NCBI RefSeq assembly: GCF_024347615.1
Contig: NZ_AP025508.1
Coordinates: 186,001-250,000, forward strand
Direction: 5' to 3'
DNA: 64,000 bases
Source of the DNA: Vibrio splendidus
GTDB lineage: Bacteria > Pseudomonadota > Gammaproteobacteria > Enterobacterales > Vibrionaceae
The position numbers were made by a program, and so were the translations under genes. Below the pieces are notes generated by a model. It ran no database searches and was not told the origin of the DNA. It was given only the letters and a program-made list of their open reading frames with translations. Shown piece by piece: positions 1 through 8,980 of this stretch (positions are counted from its first letter, which is position 1; each line of letters begins with the position of its first letter).

Positions 1-1
1 A

Positions 2-598
2 ATTGATAAAAATAAATTTAGTTGTTTTAGTAATGCTTATGTAACAGATAGTCAGCTAAATATAAAGGGACGCAAACTAGACGACTCCGTATATGATAAG
101 TTGCATGAAAAAAACATAATATTAGCAGATAACTTTGTAACAGGTGCTACCTTACTTTGTGAAACTGATTTTGTCACTTCATTACTTCCTTTCCCTGTAG
201 GTATCCCTCATGATTTTTGGATTGCAGCAAACTCGGAGATTAGAGGAGAACTTTGTTACGTAAAAGATGAGTTAATATATTACCGTCAGCACGATAGTAA
301 TCTTATTGGTTCTGATGTCGGAGAAGGTTATATTGCTAGGTTCCTACAGTCTCTCACTAATAATAATGTTAAGCAAAGAAGAGCTGCAGTTGTAGAGAAG
401 TTTAGATTGTTGAACGAAATTAGTAGTAGATATGCCAATATTGCTATATCAAAAGATGTAGTTACATTAATAAAAAAACGTTATTATTGTTATTCTAATG
501 AAGTAAATTTTCGAACCCTCTTAAAGTTATCTAAAGTGATGGGGATTAAAAACTTTATCTACCTGTTATACGATGTCTTAAAATTGAATAGTAAATAA
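2..598 (+). CDS. Glycosyltransferase family 2, C-terminal part (5' partial)
   Basis: The reading frame is open from the first bases of the window, so the start of the gene lies upstream; about 198 codons are visible. The segment with HDFWIAANSEIRGELCYV followed by a YYRQHDSNLIG stretch is typical of the C-terminal half of GT2 (GT-A fold) transferases that build O-antigen or capsule units, where the His-Asp pair lies near the acceptor site. The nucleotide-binding N-terminal part with its DXD motif is not in the window, so donor and linkage cannot be assigned. A polymerase-like gene follows 83 bp later on the same strand, consistent with one long polysaccharide operon. Confidence 0.75.
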   Translation: MDKNKFSCFSNAYVTDSQLNIKGRKLDDSVYDKLHEKNIILADNFVTGATLLCETDFVTSLLPFPVGIPHDFWIAANSEIRGELCYVKDELIYYRQHDSNLIGSDVGEGYIARFLQSLTNNNVKQRRAAVVEKFRLLNEISSRYANIAISKDVVTLIKKRYYCYSNEVNFRTLLKLSKVMGIKNFIYLLYDVLKLNSK

Positions 599-681
599 TA
601 TATTAGTATGATTTCTATGGACAAATCTTCACTTCTCAAAAATAGTTTAACTAATAACTCTCTTCGCTGGAATTATTTAAG

Positions 682-1965
682 GTGAAAGTTTTGAATGTGT
701 TTTTTTTAAAAAGAACAATGAATTTTATATTTAGTTTTCTTTTATTTTTACTTACGGTCTTTTATTTGATCCCCTCTCGGATATTTGATATTCCAATGCT
801 ATATCTTATCAATATCCCACTATCTTTAATTTTCATTTCTAAATGTTTGTTCGGATTTAGGATAGATAAGTTTAGTCTATATTTTGTACTGTATCTTATC
901 TTTTTACTATTTATCACTCTAGGGGTATCCTATTATCACTCTGGCTCTGACTTATATGTGATAAAAGTTGTAATTATATCTATCATGTTATTTCTCTCAT
1001 CGAGAACTATTATTGATTTGTATCGTCGATTATATTTGGATGATTGGCAGTATTTAATTTTACGAAATATCATATTAGCTGTTTTTCTTAATATTATCCT
1101 TTCAATATTTATCATTTATAATAAAGATTTTGGTTTGGTTTTTTATAATGTATTTAGTCTATCAGAAACCGCTAGGATATACTTCGAATTGGGAAGGCGA
1201 ATCAGTGGAATGTTTGAGAGTGGATTTTCAGTATTGTCCGTTTTCTATGGTTTTGCAGTATTCATAGCCTTTCTTTTCATGTCTAACTATCGTTTTAATA
1301 ATATAAAAAAAATATATTTATATTTATTTTCTGCACTTAGTGCACTTGCAGCCGTATACTCTGGAAGGACAGGGATGATATTAATCCTTTTTATTTGTTT
1401 TTTATCGTTAATTTCCCCAGTTCATATTTTTAAAATCAATAAATCGATCCTTTATCGTGTGTTACTTCTTGTGTTATGCTTTCTCATATTTACTTTTTTT
1501 GTTTACACCGAAAAGGTAATGCATTTTTATATGTGGGCTTTTTCTTTATTTTTTGAAAACTCAGGTCAAATATCTGGTGATACCATTAGTTATATCATAA
1601 ATAATATGCTGATTATTCCTGAGAATTTAATTATAGGTGATGGTAACTTCGGCAGGAGCAATGGTATTCCTTATATCGATAGTGATCTTGGAGTTATACT
1701 ATTAACTAATTTTGGTGGGTTATTTTATACTTTATTATTTGTTGGTAGTTTTTTTATAATATCCTTCCTCCTCTCCAGTTGTACAAATAGCTCAGTATTT
1801 AAGCCTTTTGTGGTTGTGTGTTTTTTTATGTTGCCATTTCTAAACCTTAAAGATGTCTACATTCTAGGTTCTTCTGGAGTCACGCAATTAATTTATTTAG
1901 TGTTATCAGCCCACTTTTTAAGTTGTTTAACAAATAGAGGGAATACTAACTACAAGGTAGAGTAA
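682..1965 (+). CDS. wzy: O-antigen/capsule polymerase, Wzy-like membrane protein
   Basis: This 427-residue protein is almost entirely hydrophobic, with roughly ten to twelve predicted membrane segments and one larger loop after the middle (around residues 285-330), the layout expected of Wzy polymerases. A short SGRTGM motif after a transmembrane stretch (near residue 227) is common in Wzy/WaaL-like proteins. Wzy links undecaprenyl-diphosphate repeat units on the periplasmic face. The GTG at 682 is taken as the start; an ATG at 718 is an alternative and would remove twelve residues. Wzy proteins have little sequence conservation, so the call rests on topology and on the glycosyltransferase neighbours. 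Confidence 0.7.
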   Translation: MKVLNVFFLKRTMNFIFSFLLFLLTVFYLIPSRIFDIPMLYLINIPLSLIFISKCLFGFRIDKFSLYFVLYLIFLLFITLGVSYYHSGSDLYVIKVVIISIMLFLSSRTIIDLYRRLYLDDWQYLILRNIILAVFLNIILSIFIIYNKDFGLVFYNVFSLSETARIYFELGRRISGMFESGFSVLSVFYGFAVFIAFLFMSNYRFNNIKKIYLYLFSALSALAAVYSGRTGMILILFICFLSLISPVHIFKINKSILYRVLLLVLCFLIFTFFVYTEKVMHFYMWAFSLFFENSGQISGDTISYIINNMLIIPENLIIGDGNFGRSNGIPYIDSDLGVILLTNFGGLFYTLLFVGSFFIISFLLSSCTNSSVFKPFVVVCFFMLPFLNLKDVYILGSSGVTQLIYLVLSAHFLSCLTNRGNTNYKVE

Positions 1966-2065
1966 ATCTTACTGATTATAAATGTAAGTCTTGAGGATTT
2001 ACTTTTTTGCTTATTATTTTTTATTGCTTGTAAGCAGTTAGAATAACATTATTCGGAATATTAGT

Positions 2066-2830
2066 ATGAATAAAGAACTGATCTTTTTTACCGTTGTTTA
2101 TAATCCTGATGACAATGTGTATGTTAATATAAAAAATGCTATCGACGAAGGTCTTGATGTTTTTGTTTATTTGAACCATGCCAGTGAAGATGATATTATC
2201 TTACTTAATAAAATGGATGTTAATATCCTTGGGGACAACATTAATGCAGGTCTCGGTGTTGCATTCAATGACCTAGAAACTGTGATTGCTGAAAATGGAG
2301 GTGGTGATTTTATTTACTTTGATCAAGACACTATTGTTGAGAGAGAAACGTTAAGCGATATAATCGTGAGATATAAAAGCGATCTGGAAGATAATGGTGG
2401 TTACTCTATATTTTACACTAGCGAGGATATTAGAAAGTTTAGAGCTGGTTTTTTTCCAAGTAGTGGTTGTTTATTTAGAATAGATGAAAAATCACTAAAG
2501 CATAATCGAAGTTATCATGTTGAATGTGTCGATTATGAATATTGTTGCCAGACTGTTATTGATGGTGGGAATATTAAGCCTATTAAAGTCAATGGGATAG
2601 ATCATGATTCATTACAAGATAGTACTAAAAAGAAGATTTTCGGAAAAAAAATCATATTCAGGGTTTACCCCAGTGTTAGGGTAAAGGATTTTAATTACTC
2701 TCACGTTAGACTAATTGTTTTTTCGATACTAAACCTTCGGTTTAAGCTAGCCTTATTTCTTGTCAAATCGTTGTTTGCCTTTAATATAGGCAATATAAAA
2801 AATAGAATTTTGGATTTCATATCATGTTAG
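2066..2830 (+). CDS. GT2 glycosyltransferase, rhamnosyltransferase-like
   Basis: This 254-residue protein starts with a FFTVVYNPDD strand, then has NINAGLGVAFN around residue 75 and FDQDTIV around residue 91. The N-x-GLG-AxN and DQDT motifs are typical of GT2 enzymes of the rhamnosyltransferase (RfbF/RgpB-like) type, in which the acidic DQD supports metal-bound nucleotide sugar. A later SSGCLFR segment fits the acceptor half. The donor may be dTDP-rhamnose, which the second cluster of the window can make, but that is inference. The gene overlaps the next glycosyltransferase by 7 bp, so the two are probably translationally coupled. Confidence 0.75.
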   Translation: MNKELIFFTVVYNPDDNVYVNIKNAIDEGLDVFVYLNHASEDDIILLNKMDVNILGDNINAGLGVAFNDLETVIAENGGGDFIYFDQDTIVERETLSDIIVRYKSDLEDNGGYSIFYTSEDIRKFRAGFFPSSGCLFRIDEKSLKHNRSYHVECVDYEYCCQTVIDGGNIKPIKVNGIDHDSLQDSTKKKIFGKKIIFRVYPSVRVKDFNYSHVRLIVFSILNLRFKLALFLVKSLFAFNIGNIKNRILDFISC

Positions 2831-3813
2831 TTTCAGTTGTAATTTTATCATATAATCGTCCCCAACAAGTCAGGAGAATTCTAGAGAATTTTATTGGAAT
2901 TAATAGTCCGGAATTCTGTATAATTATTAAGGATGATGTCTCACCGTTAATAAACGATATAAAAGATATTTGTTCTGAATTTCAAGATGTATTATCAATC
3001 CCTCTTAGTCTTCATGAAAATGAGAGGAATATGGGTTATGATTCTAATCTTATGGATTCATTCTACATCACAAAATCTCAATATGTTTACTTATTGAGTG
3101 ATGACGACTTTATTGTAGGGGACAAATTTTTAGATGTTATTTCTGAGTTAAAGATAAGTAATAAGCCTTTTTATATTAGCTCGTATGTTGAATCGGGTGA
3201 AATGAATCGGGTTGTCGACTCAAAGTGTGATCTTTTAGAACTTCCTACTGCTCAATTGATTTATAACTCAATACTTTTTTCTGGTTTGATTTTTGATAGA
3301 GAAAAAGTCTGTTCATTGAATCTGGACAAGAGGTTCCTATCATCATGTATTTATACACAAGTTTACCTAACCGTAGCGCTTAATCATGAGTTTTCAGATT
3401 ACAAATATATCAACAGTGGAGCTTTAGTATTAGGAGGAGATGGTGAGAATTACTTTGGAAAAAATGAAGCTGCTAAAAATAAGTCAGCACTTCAAGATAG
3501 AGCTTCGATCTTATCCAACTTAAGGTATCAAGTGTTTCTTAGGAAAGTTATACTCAACCTTTCTTCTATATACTCTGAAGATATACTAGAGTCTTTTAAT
3601 AAAGAATATAACAAGAGATTGATTAGCTATGCTCTGAGGTGTAAAAGTAATAGCAGAGAGGCATATAGAGAATTTAGTTTATTGTTAAAAGAGTTAGGTA
3701 TTCCTTATAGCTTATTTACGGGGTTCTTTTTGTCGTTGGTCAACTTTTTACCTCAAGGTTTGTGTGAGTATTTTTATAAACTAGGTATCAGAGTTCTTAA
3801 AAAATCCGGTTGA
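2824..3813 (+). CDS. GT2 glycosyltransferase
   Basis: This 329-residue protein begins VSVVILSYNRPQQVRRILEN, the classic N-terminal strand and helix of GT-A fold GT2 enzymes, and has LLSDDDFI near residue 92 as the DXD-type metal and nucleotide-sugar site. The C-terminal third has two weakly hydrophobic helices that could lie on the membrane. It overlaps the preceding transferase by 7 bp and precedes the fnl genes by 23 bp, so it belongs to the same polysaccharide operon. Donor and acceptor cannot be told from sequence. Confidence 0.75.
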   Translation: MLVSVVILSYNRPQQVRRILENFIGINSPEFCIIIKDDVSPLINDIKDICSEFQDVLSIPLSLHENERNMGYDSNLMDSFYITKSQYVYLLSDDDFIVGDKFLDVISELKISNKPFYISSYVESGEMNRVVDSKCDLLELPTAQLIYNSILFSGLIFDREKVCSLNLDKRFLSSCIYTQVYLTVALNHEFSDYKYINSGALVLGGDGENYFGKNEAAKNKSALQDRASILSNLRYQVFLRKVILNLSSIYSEDILESFNKEYNKRLISYALRCKSNSREAYREFSLLLKELGIPYSLFTGFFLSLVNFLPQGLCEYFYKLGIRVLKKSG

Positions 3814-3836
3814 TTTAATTTTAGGTAAGAAAAAGC

Positions 3837-4883
3837 ATGTTAAACATTTTTAGCAAGAAAGTATTATTGATTACAGGTGGGACTGGTTCTTTTGGTAATG
3901 CAGTCCTAGACCGTTTTTTGGAAACGGATATTAAAGAAATTCGCATTTTCTCTCGCGATGAGAAAAAACAAGATGACATGCGTAAGAAGTACAATTCGCC
4001 TAAGCTAAAGTTTTATATCGGTGATGTGCGAGATTATAACTCTATTCTGTCTGCGACTCGCGGTGTTGACTTTGTTTATCATGCCGCAGCACTTAAGCAA
4101 GTTCCTTCTTGCGAATTCCATCCGATGGAAGCTGTTAAGACCAATGTGTTGGGAACAGAGAATGTCCTAGAAGCTTGTATCGCAAACGAAGTGGCTAGAG
4201 TTGTCTGTCTAAGTACAGATAAAGCGGTCTACCCAATTAATGCGATGGGTATCTCCAAAGCGATGATGGAAAAAGTTATTGTTGCAAAATCGCGTAATGT
4301 TGATCCTACTAAAACGGTAATATCAGCTACTCGTTATGGCAATGTTATGGCATCTCGTGGTTCGGTAATTCCGTTGTTTTTGCGTCAAATTATAAATGGC
4401 GATGCAATTACAATTACAGATCCGAATATGACACGCTTTATGATGACATTGAATGATGCTGTCGATCTTGTATTGCATGCATTTATACATGGTATTAATG
4501 GCGACATTTTTGTGCAAAAAGCACCCGCAGCGACTATTGATGTTTTAGTGCAGGCTTTAAAAACCATCACGTCTAAACCCGAACATGAAGTCAATGTGAT
4601 AGGTACTCGTCATGGCGAAAAATTGTATGAAGCATTATGTAGTCGTGAAGAGATGTTTGTTGCTGAAGACCAAGGTGGTTATTATCGAGTCCCCTCAGAC
4701 AACAGAGATTTAAATTATTCACAATACGTTGAAGAAGGTGAACAAGATTTAAGTGTTATTGAAGATTACAACTCTCATAATACCGAACGTTTAGATGTAG
4801 CTGGTATGGTTAAGCTACTTCATAAGTTGGATTTTATTGCTGATATCGAAGCTGGTAGTCTTAATGTACCTGAAGGTGTGTAA
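3837..4883 (+). CDS. fnlA: UDP-GlcNAc 4,6-dehydratase/5-epimerase (FnlA/WbjB/CapE family)
   Basis: This enzyme catalyses the first step to UDP-N-acetyl-L-fucosamine: dehydration and epimerisation of UDP-GlcNAc to a 4-keto-6-deoxy-L-sugar. The 348 residues match the family length. The Rossmann motif TGGTGSFG is at residues 13-20, and STDKAVYPINAMGISK near 125-140 shows Met-x-x-x-Lys in place of the usual Tyr-x-x-x-Lys, a known trait of CapE/FnlA-type dehydratases. The stop codon overlaps the start of the next gene (TAATG), and the three genes follow the order fnlA-fnlB-fnlC known from E. coli O26 and Pseudomonas O11. Confidence 0.93.
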   Translation: MLNIFSKKVLLITGGTGSFGNAVLDRFLETDIKEIRIFSRDEKKQDDMRKKYNSPKLKFYIGDVRDYNSILSATRGVDFVYHAAALKQVPSCEFHPMEAVKTNVLGTENVLEACIANEVARVVCLSTDKAVYPINAMGISKAMMEKVIVAKSRNVDPTKTVISATRYGNVMASRGSVIPLFLRQIINGDAITITDPNMTRFMMTLNDAVDLVLHAFIHGINGDIFVQKAPAATIDVLVQALKTITSKPEHEVNVIGTRHGEKLYEALCSREEMFVAEDQGGYYRVPSDNRDLNYSQYVEEGEQDLSVIEDYNSHNTERLDVAGMVKLLHKLDFIADIEAGSLNVPEGV

Positions 4884-5986
4884 TGAGAATTTTAGTTACA
4901 GGCGCAAAAGGCTTTATTGGTAAGAACCTGTGTTTTCAATTAGAAGAGCAAGGTTTTACAGATATTGTTAAAATTGACCGAGCCCATTCACTTCAAGATT
5001 TAGATAACGCATTAGAAACAGCAGATTTCATTTATCATTTAGCCGGTGTCAATCGGCCGGAAAATGATGATGAATTCAAACAAGGCAATGCTGACCTAAC
5101 TTCGCATATCGTAACCAAGCTAAACGAGCTCAACAAAGCTACTCCTATTCTTCTTACTTCTTCTATACAAGCTGAACAATCGAACCCATACGGTGCTAGC
5201 AAGGCTCAGGCAGAAGATGTTGTAAAGGAATACGGCTTTCAGTCTCAAGCAAAAGTCTATATCTATCGTTTGCCAAATGTCTTTGGTAAGTGGTGTCGAC
5301 CAAATTACAATTCAATGGTTGCTACTTTTTGCCATAATGTGGCTAATGATTTACCTTTGACAATCAACGACCCTACAGCAAAAGTCAATCTAGTTTATAT
5401 AGATACAGTTTGTGAACATTTTATTCATCATTTAAACCATGATGAGGAATCTGGCGAGCAGTCAATTAAGCCAATCTATCCTACGACTGTTGGTGAGGTT
5501 GCTAACGCACTTGAGGCATTTAAAGCAAGTAAATCATCTTTAATAACGGAAAACGTAGGCTCGGGCTTCTTACGAGCACTTTATTCGACTTACATTAGTT
5601 ATTATTCTCCAGAACACTTCTCGTACACAGTGCCAGCTTACACTGATCCTCGTGGTTCTTTTTGTGAACTGTTAAAAACTAAGGATGCGGGGCAGTTTTC
5701 TTTCTTTACTGCTCATCCAGGTATCACTCGTGGTGGGCATTATCATCATTCAAAAAATGAAAAATTCTTAGTTATTAAAGGGCGAGCAAAATTCCGGTTT
5801 GAACATATCTCAACAGGTGAGTGTTACGAATTAGATGTTACTGGTGATGATTACCAAGTTGTCGAAACGGTTCCCGGGTGGACACATGACGTGACCAATA
5901 TAGGTGACGTAGAACTAATCGTAATGCTATGGGCCAATGAAATCTTTGACCGAGAAAAGCCAGACACGTTTGCAAAGCCACTGTAG
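4883..5986 (+). CDS. fnlB: UDP-4-keto-6-deoxy-L-hexosamine reductase (FnlB/WbjC/CapF family)
   Basis: This is the second enzyme of UDP-L-FucNAc synthesis. It has a short N-terminal SDR domain (VTGAKGFIG at the start; YGASKAQAE gives the catalytic Tyr-x-x-x-Lys near residue 106) and a C-terminal cupin domain from about residue 245, with the His-rich GGHYHHSKNEKFLV segment expected to hold a metal as in CapF. The two-domain layout and 367-residue length are diagnostic of the CapF family. Its ATG overlaps the fnlA stop codon, so translation is coupled. Confidence 0.93.
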   Translation: MRILVTGAKGFIGKNLCFQLEEQGFTDIVKIDRAHSLQDLDNALETADFIYHLAGVNRPENDDEFKQGNADLTSHIVTKLNELNKATPILLTSSIQAEQSNPYGASKAQAEDVVKEYGFQSQAKVYIYRLPNVFGKWCRPNYNSMVATFCHNVANDLPLTINDPTAKVNLVYIDTVCEHFIHHLNHDEESGEQSIKPIYPTTVGEVANALEAFKASKSSLITENVGSGFLRALYSTYISYYSPEHFSYTVPAYTDPRGSFCELLKTKDAGQFSFFTAHPGITRGGHYHHSKNEKFLVIKGRAKFRFEHISTGECYELDVTGDDYQVVETVPGWTHDVTNIGDVELIVMLWANEIFDREKPDTFAKPL

Positions 5987-5995
5987 GAATTTAAA

Positions 5996-7126
5996 ATGAA
6001 AAAATTAAAAGTAATGTCGGTGGTCGGAACTCGACCTGAAATCATTCGTTTATCTAGAGTGTTATCAAAATTGGATGAGCACTGTGAACATGTTCTTGTC
6101 CATACAGGTCAAAATTATGATTTTGAGTTAAACGAAGTGTTCTTTAATGACTTAGGGGTGCGTAAACCTGATTATTTCTTAAATGCTGCGGGTAAAAATG
6201 CTGCAGAAACTATCGGGCAAGTTATCATTAAAGTCGATCAAGCATTAGAAGAGATCCAGCCAGATGCAATGCTAGTATTGGGTGATACCAATTCTTGTTT
6301 ATCTGCAATACCAGCGAAACGTCGTAAAGTTCCCATTTTTCATATGGAAGCGGGTAATCGCTGCTTTGATCAACGTGTACCAGAAGAAACGAATCGACGT
6401 ATTGTTGATCATACCGCAGATATAAACCTAACTTACAGCTCGATTGCGCGAGATTACTTACTTGCGGAAGGTCTACCAGCTGATCGTGTGATCAAAACAG
6501 GCAGTCCAATGTTTGAGGTATTAAATCACTATATGCCTCAGATCGAAAGCTCTGATGTGCTAGCTCGTTTAAAACTTGAAAAAGGGCAGTTTTTTGTGGT
6601 GAGTGCTCACCGTGAAGAAAATGTAGATTCTCCGAAACAGCTAGCGAAGCTTGCCGAAACGCTAAATACTGTTGCAGAGCATTATGATTTACCAGTGATA
6701 GTTTCAACACACCCTCGAACTCGTAACCGCATTGAAGCTCAAGGCATTAAATTTCATCATAACATTCAATTACTCAAGCCATTGGGCTTCCATGACTACA
6801 ACCACCTTCAGAAGAATGCCAAAGTGGTTCTTTCAGACAGTGGTACGATTAATGAAGAATCCTCTATCATGAACTTCCCTGCACTAAACTTGCGTGAAGC
6901 ACATGAGCGCCCAGAGGGAATGGAAGAAGCTTCAGTCATGATGGTAGGTCTAGGTGTAAACCGTGTAATGCAGGCTCTACAAGTATTAGATACTCAACCA
7001 AGTGGCAATGAGCGTCTATTACGTCCCGTATACGATTACAGCATGCCGAATGTGTCTGACAAGATGGTCAGAATCATTCACTCGTATACTGATTACGTTA
7101 AGCGAGTTGTTTGGAAAGAGTATTAA
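5996..7126 (+). CDS. fnlC: UDP-N-acetyl-hexosamine C2 epimerase (FnlC/WbjD/CapG family)
   Basis: This is the last step of UDP-L-FucNAc synthesis, inversion at C2. The 376-residue protein has the UDP-GlcNAc 2-epimerase fold: VGTRPEIIRLSRVL at the N terminus, MEAGNRCFDQRVPEETNRR in the middle, the VSAHREENV loop and DSGTINEESS near the C terminus, where DSG and Glu contact UDP. It differs clearly from the WecB-type epimerase at 31.8 kb, which has [10 protein letters not shown], and it directly follows fnlB. Start ATG 5996 has the gene 9 bp behind the fnlB stop. Confidence 0.93.
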   Translation: MKKLKVMSVVGTRPEIIRLSRVLSKLDEHCEHVLVHTGQNYDFELNEVFFNDLGVRKPDYFLNAAGKNAAETIGQVIIKVDQALEEIQPDAMLVLGDTNSCLSAIPAKRRKVPIFHMEAGNRCFDQRVPEETNRRIVDHTADINLTYSSIARDYLLAEGLPADRVIKTGSPMFEVLNHYMPQIESSDVLARLKLEKGQFFVVSAHREENVDSPKQLAKLAETLNTVAEHYDLPVIVSTHPRTRNRIEAQGIKFHHNIQLLKPLGFHDYNHLQKNAKVVLSDSGTINEESSIMNFPALNLREAHERPEGMEEASVMMVGLGVNRVMQALQVLDTQPSGNERLLRPVYDYSMPNVSDKMVRIIHSYTDYVKRVVWKEY

Positions 7127-7134
7127 TTGAATTG

Positions 7135-7157
7135 ACTCGTGAGGTTAACTCACGAGT
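7135..7157 (+). other. Intergenic hairpin between fnlC and wbuB-like gene
   Basis: ACTCGTGAG and CTCACGAGT form a perfect 9-bp stem with a 5-base GTTAA loop, 8 bp after the fnlC stop. There is no run of T afterwards, so it is probably not an efficient intrinsic terminator. It may protect the 3' end of the upstream message or mark an operon seam. Confidence 0.6.
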
Positions 7158-7175
7158 TACAAGATAGAGTCATAT

Positions 7176-8384
7176 ATGAAAATTCTTTTGTTAACTCAAT
7201 GGTTTGATCCAGAACCTACCTTTAAAGGTCTTCTTTTTGCTCAAGCTCTCCGTGATGAGGGGCATGAGGTTGAAGTTCTTACTGGCTTTCCGAATTATCC
7301 TGGCGGTAAAGTTTACGATGGCTATAAAATTAACTTTTACCAAAAAGAGGTTATGGATGGGATAACTATCCATCGAGCACCTTTGTATCCAAGCCACGAT
7401 GGCTCTGCAGCTAAACGAATTTTAAATTATATGTCATTCGCGATTAGTACTTTTCTTGTAGGACTGATAAAAACTAGAAATATAGATGTTATTTATAGTT
7501 ATCACCCTCCTTTGACAACATCATTGTCAGCTTGTTTGTTAGGGTTTTGTAAGAGGGTACCTTTTGTTGTTGATGTACAAGACTTATGGCCTGATACATT
7601 ATCTGCAACTGGGATGATTAATAACAAGAGAGTTCTTAATATAGTCGGAAAAACTTGTGACTTCGTATATAAAAGAGCATCTAAAGTTGTCGTTTTATCA
7701 CCTGGATTCAAAAAAAGAATAGTATCAAGAGGTGTACCTGTCGAAAAAATCGAAGTTATTTATAATTGGTGTAATGAACCTGCTTTAAATAAGTTTGAAC
7801 AGGCAGACATTAAACTACCAGAAGATGGAAATTTAAACCTATTGTTTGCTGGCAACCTTGGTTTTGCTCAAGGGCTTCCTTCTATTATTCAGGCGGCAGA
7901 GATATTGGACCACCAAAATATTAACGTGAATATTGTATTTCTCGGTGACGGGGTCGCTAAACAGGCGGCAATCGAGACTGTTGAAGATCTAAAATTAAGC
8001 AACGTATATTTTTTGCCAAGAGTTTCTATGCAACAAGTTGGGTCATTACTTTCTAGTGCGGATATGCTTCTTGTTCATTTAAATAAAAATGAATTATTCG
8101 AGATTACAGTGCCATCAAGAACTCAAGCAAACATGGCAATGGGTAAGCCAATCGTTATGGGCGTTTCCGGTGATGCTTCCGACTTGATAACTAAAGCAGG
8201 AGCAGGAGTCACGTGTCAACCAGATAACCCAGAATCATTGGCTGATGCTATATCACACCTATGTTGTTTGTCAGATACAGAGCGGTTGCAACTTGGGAAT
8301 GCAGGAAAAGATTACTATGAGCAGCATTTGTCACTTAAACAGGGTGTTTCTAAGTTTATTTCAATTTTTGAGGAAGTTCGATGA
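7176..8384 (+). CDS. wbuB: GT4 glycosyltransferase, WbuB-like L-fucosaminyltransferase
   Basis: This 402-residue protein opens with ILLLTQWFDPEPTFKGLLFAQAL and has the PNYPGGK segment seen in WbuB/WbjE-type enzymes, which are GT-B fold transferases that add FucNAc. The C-terminal half carries the NLLFAGNLGFAQG donor-domain opening (near residue 222) and a SADMLLVHL / PSRTQANMAMGKPIV region in the nucleotide-sugar-binding half. Its place directly after fnlABC matches E. coli O26, where the genes are fnlA-fnlB-fnlC-wbuB-wbuC; no wbuC is found here. The stop overlaps the next gene by 4 bp (ATGA). Confidence 0.85.
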   Translation: MKILLLTQWFDPEPTFKGLLFAQALRDEGHEVEVLTGFPNYPGGKVYDGYKINFYQKEVMDGITIHRAPLYPSHDGSAAKRILNYMSFAISTFLVGLIKTRNIDVIYSYHPPLTTSLSACLLGFCKRVPFVVDVQDLWPDTLSATGMINNKRVLNIVGKTCDFVYKRASKVVVLSPGFKKRIVSRGVPVEKIEVIYNWCNEPALNKFEQADIKLPEDGNLNLLFAGNLGFAQGLPSIIQAAEILDHQNINVNIVFLGDGVAKQAAIETVEDLKLSNVYFLPRVSMQQVGSLLSSADMLLVHLNKNELFEITVPSRTQANMAMGKPIVMGVSGDASDLITKAGAGVTCQPDNPESLADAISHLCCLSDTERLQLGNAGKDYYEQHLSLKQGVSKFISIFEEVR

Positions 8385-8980
8385 AAAGGTTGTTTGATTT
8401 TTGTGCTTCACTTACCGCGCTTGTTATCTTCTCTCCCATCATAGCTTTGGTTGCATGGAAGATTAGAAAAAATCTAGGCTCACCTGTTCTTTTTAAACAA
8501 ACACGCCCAGGGTTGCAGGGTAAGTCTTTTCAGATGGTTAAATTTCGCTCAATGAAAGATGCCGTAGATTCGCAAGGTAATGTTCTCCCGGATTCGGAAC
8601 GACTAACTCCGTTTGGTGAAAAACTACGGTCCTCAAGCTTGGATGAATTACCCGGCTTATGGAATGTGGTTAAGGGTGAAATGAGTCTAGTGGGGCCAAG
8701 GCCTCTTTTGATGCAGTACTTACCATTGTATAATGCTCGCCAAGCTAAACGGCATAATGTTCGACCTGGGATCACTGGTTGGGCTCAAGTTAATGGTCGC
8801 AACGCGATTAGTTGGGAACAGAAGTTTGAGTATGATGTTTGGTATGTTATGAACCAATCTTTTTTTCTTGATATTAAAATATTATTTTTGACTGTTAAAA
8901 AAGTGTTTATTCGAGAAGGTATCAACCAGGATGGTGAGGCTACCATGGAGGCTTTTAAGGGAAATGAACGAGACGAATGA
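8381..8980 (+). CDS. Small monotopic phosphoglycosyl transferase (PglC-like initiating enzyme)
   Basis: This enzyme moves a sugar phosphate from a UDP-sugar to undecaprenyl phosphate and so starts the repeat unit. The 199-residue length matches minimal enzymes of the Bac_transf family such as PglC rather than long WcaJ/WbaP forms. One N-terminal hydrophobic helix (residues 8-26) is the re-entrant membrane anchor. FKQTRPGLQGKSFQMVKFRSM (positions about 38-58) and SSLDELPGLWN with the catalytic Asp88-Glu89 pair, then GEMSLVGPRPLL, are all present. The PglD-, PglE- and PglF-like neighbours suggest that the substrate is a UDP-bacillosamine-type sugar. Confidence 0.9.
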   Translation: MKRLFDFCASLTALVIFSPIIALVAWKIRKNLGSPVLFKQTRPGLQGKSFQMVKFRSMKDAVDSQGNVLPDSERLTPFGEKLRSSSLDELPGLWNVVKGEMSLVGPRPLLMQYLPLYNARQAKRHNVRPGITGWAQVNGRNAISWEQKFEYDVWYVMNQSFFLDIKILFLTVKKVFIREGINQDGEATMEAFKGNERDE

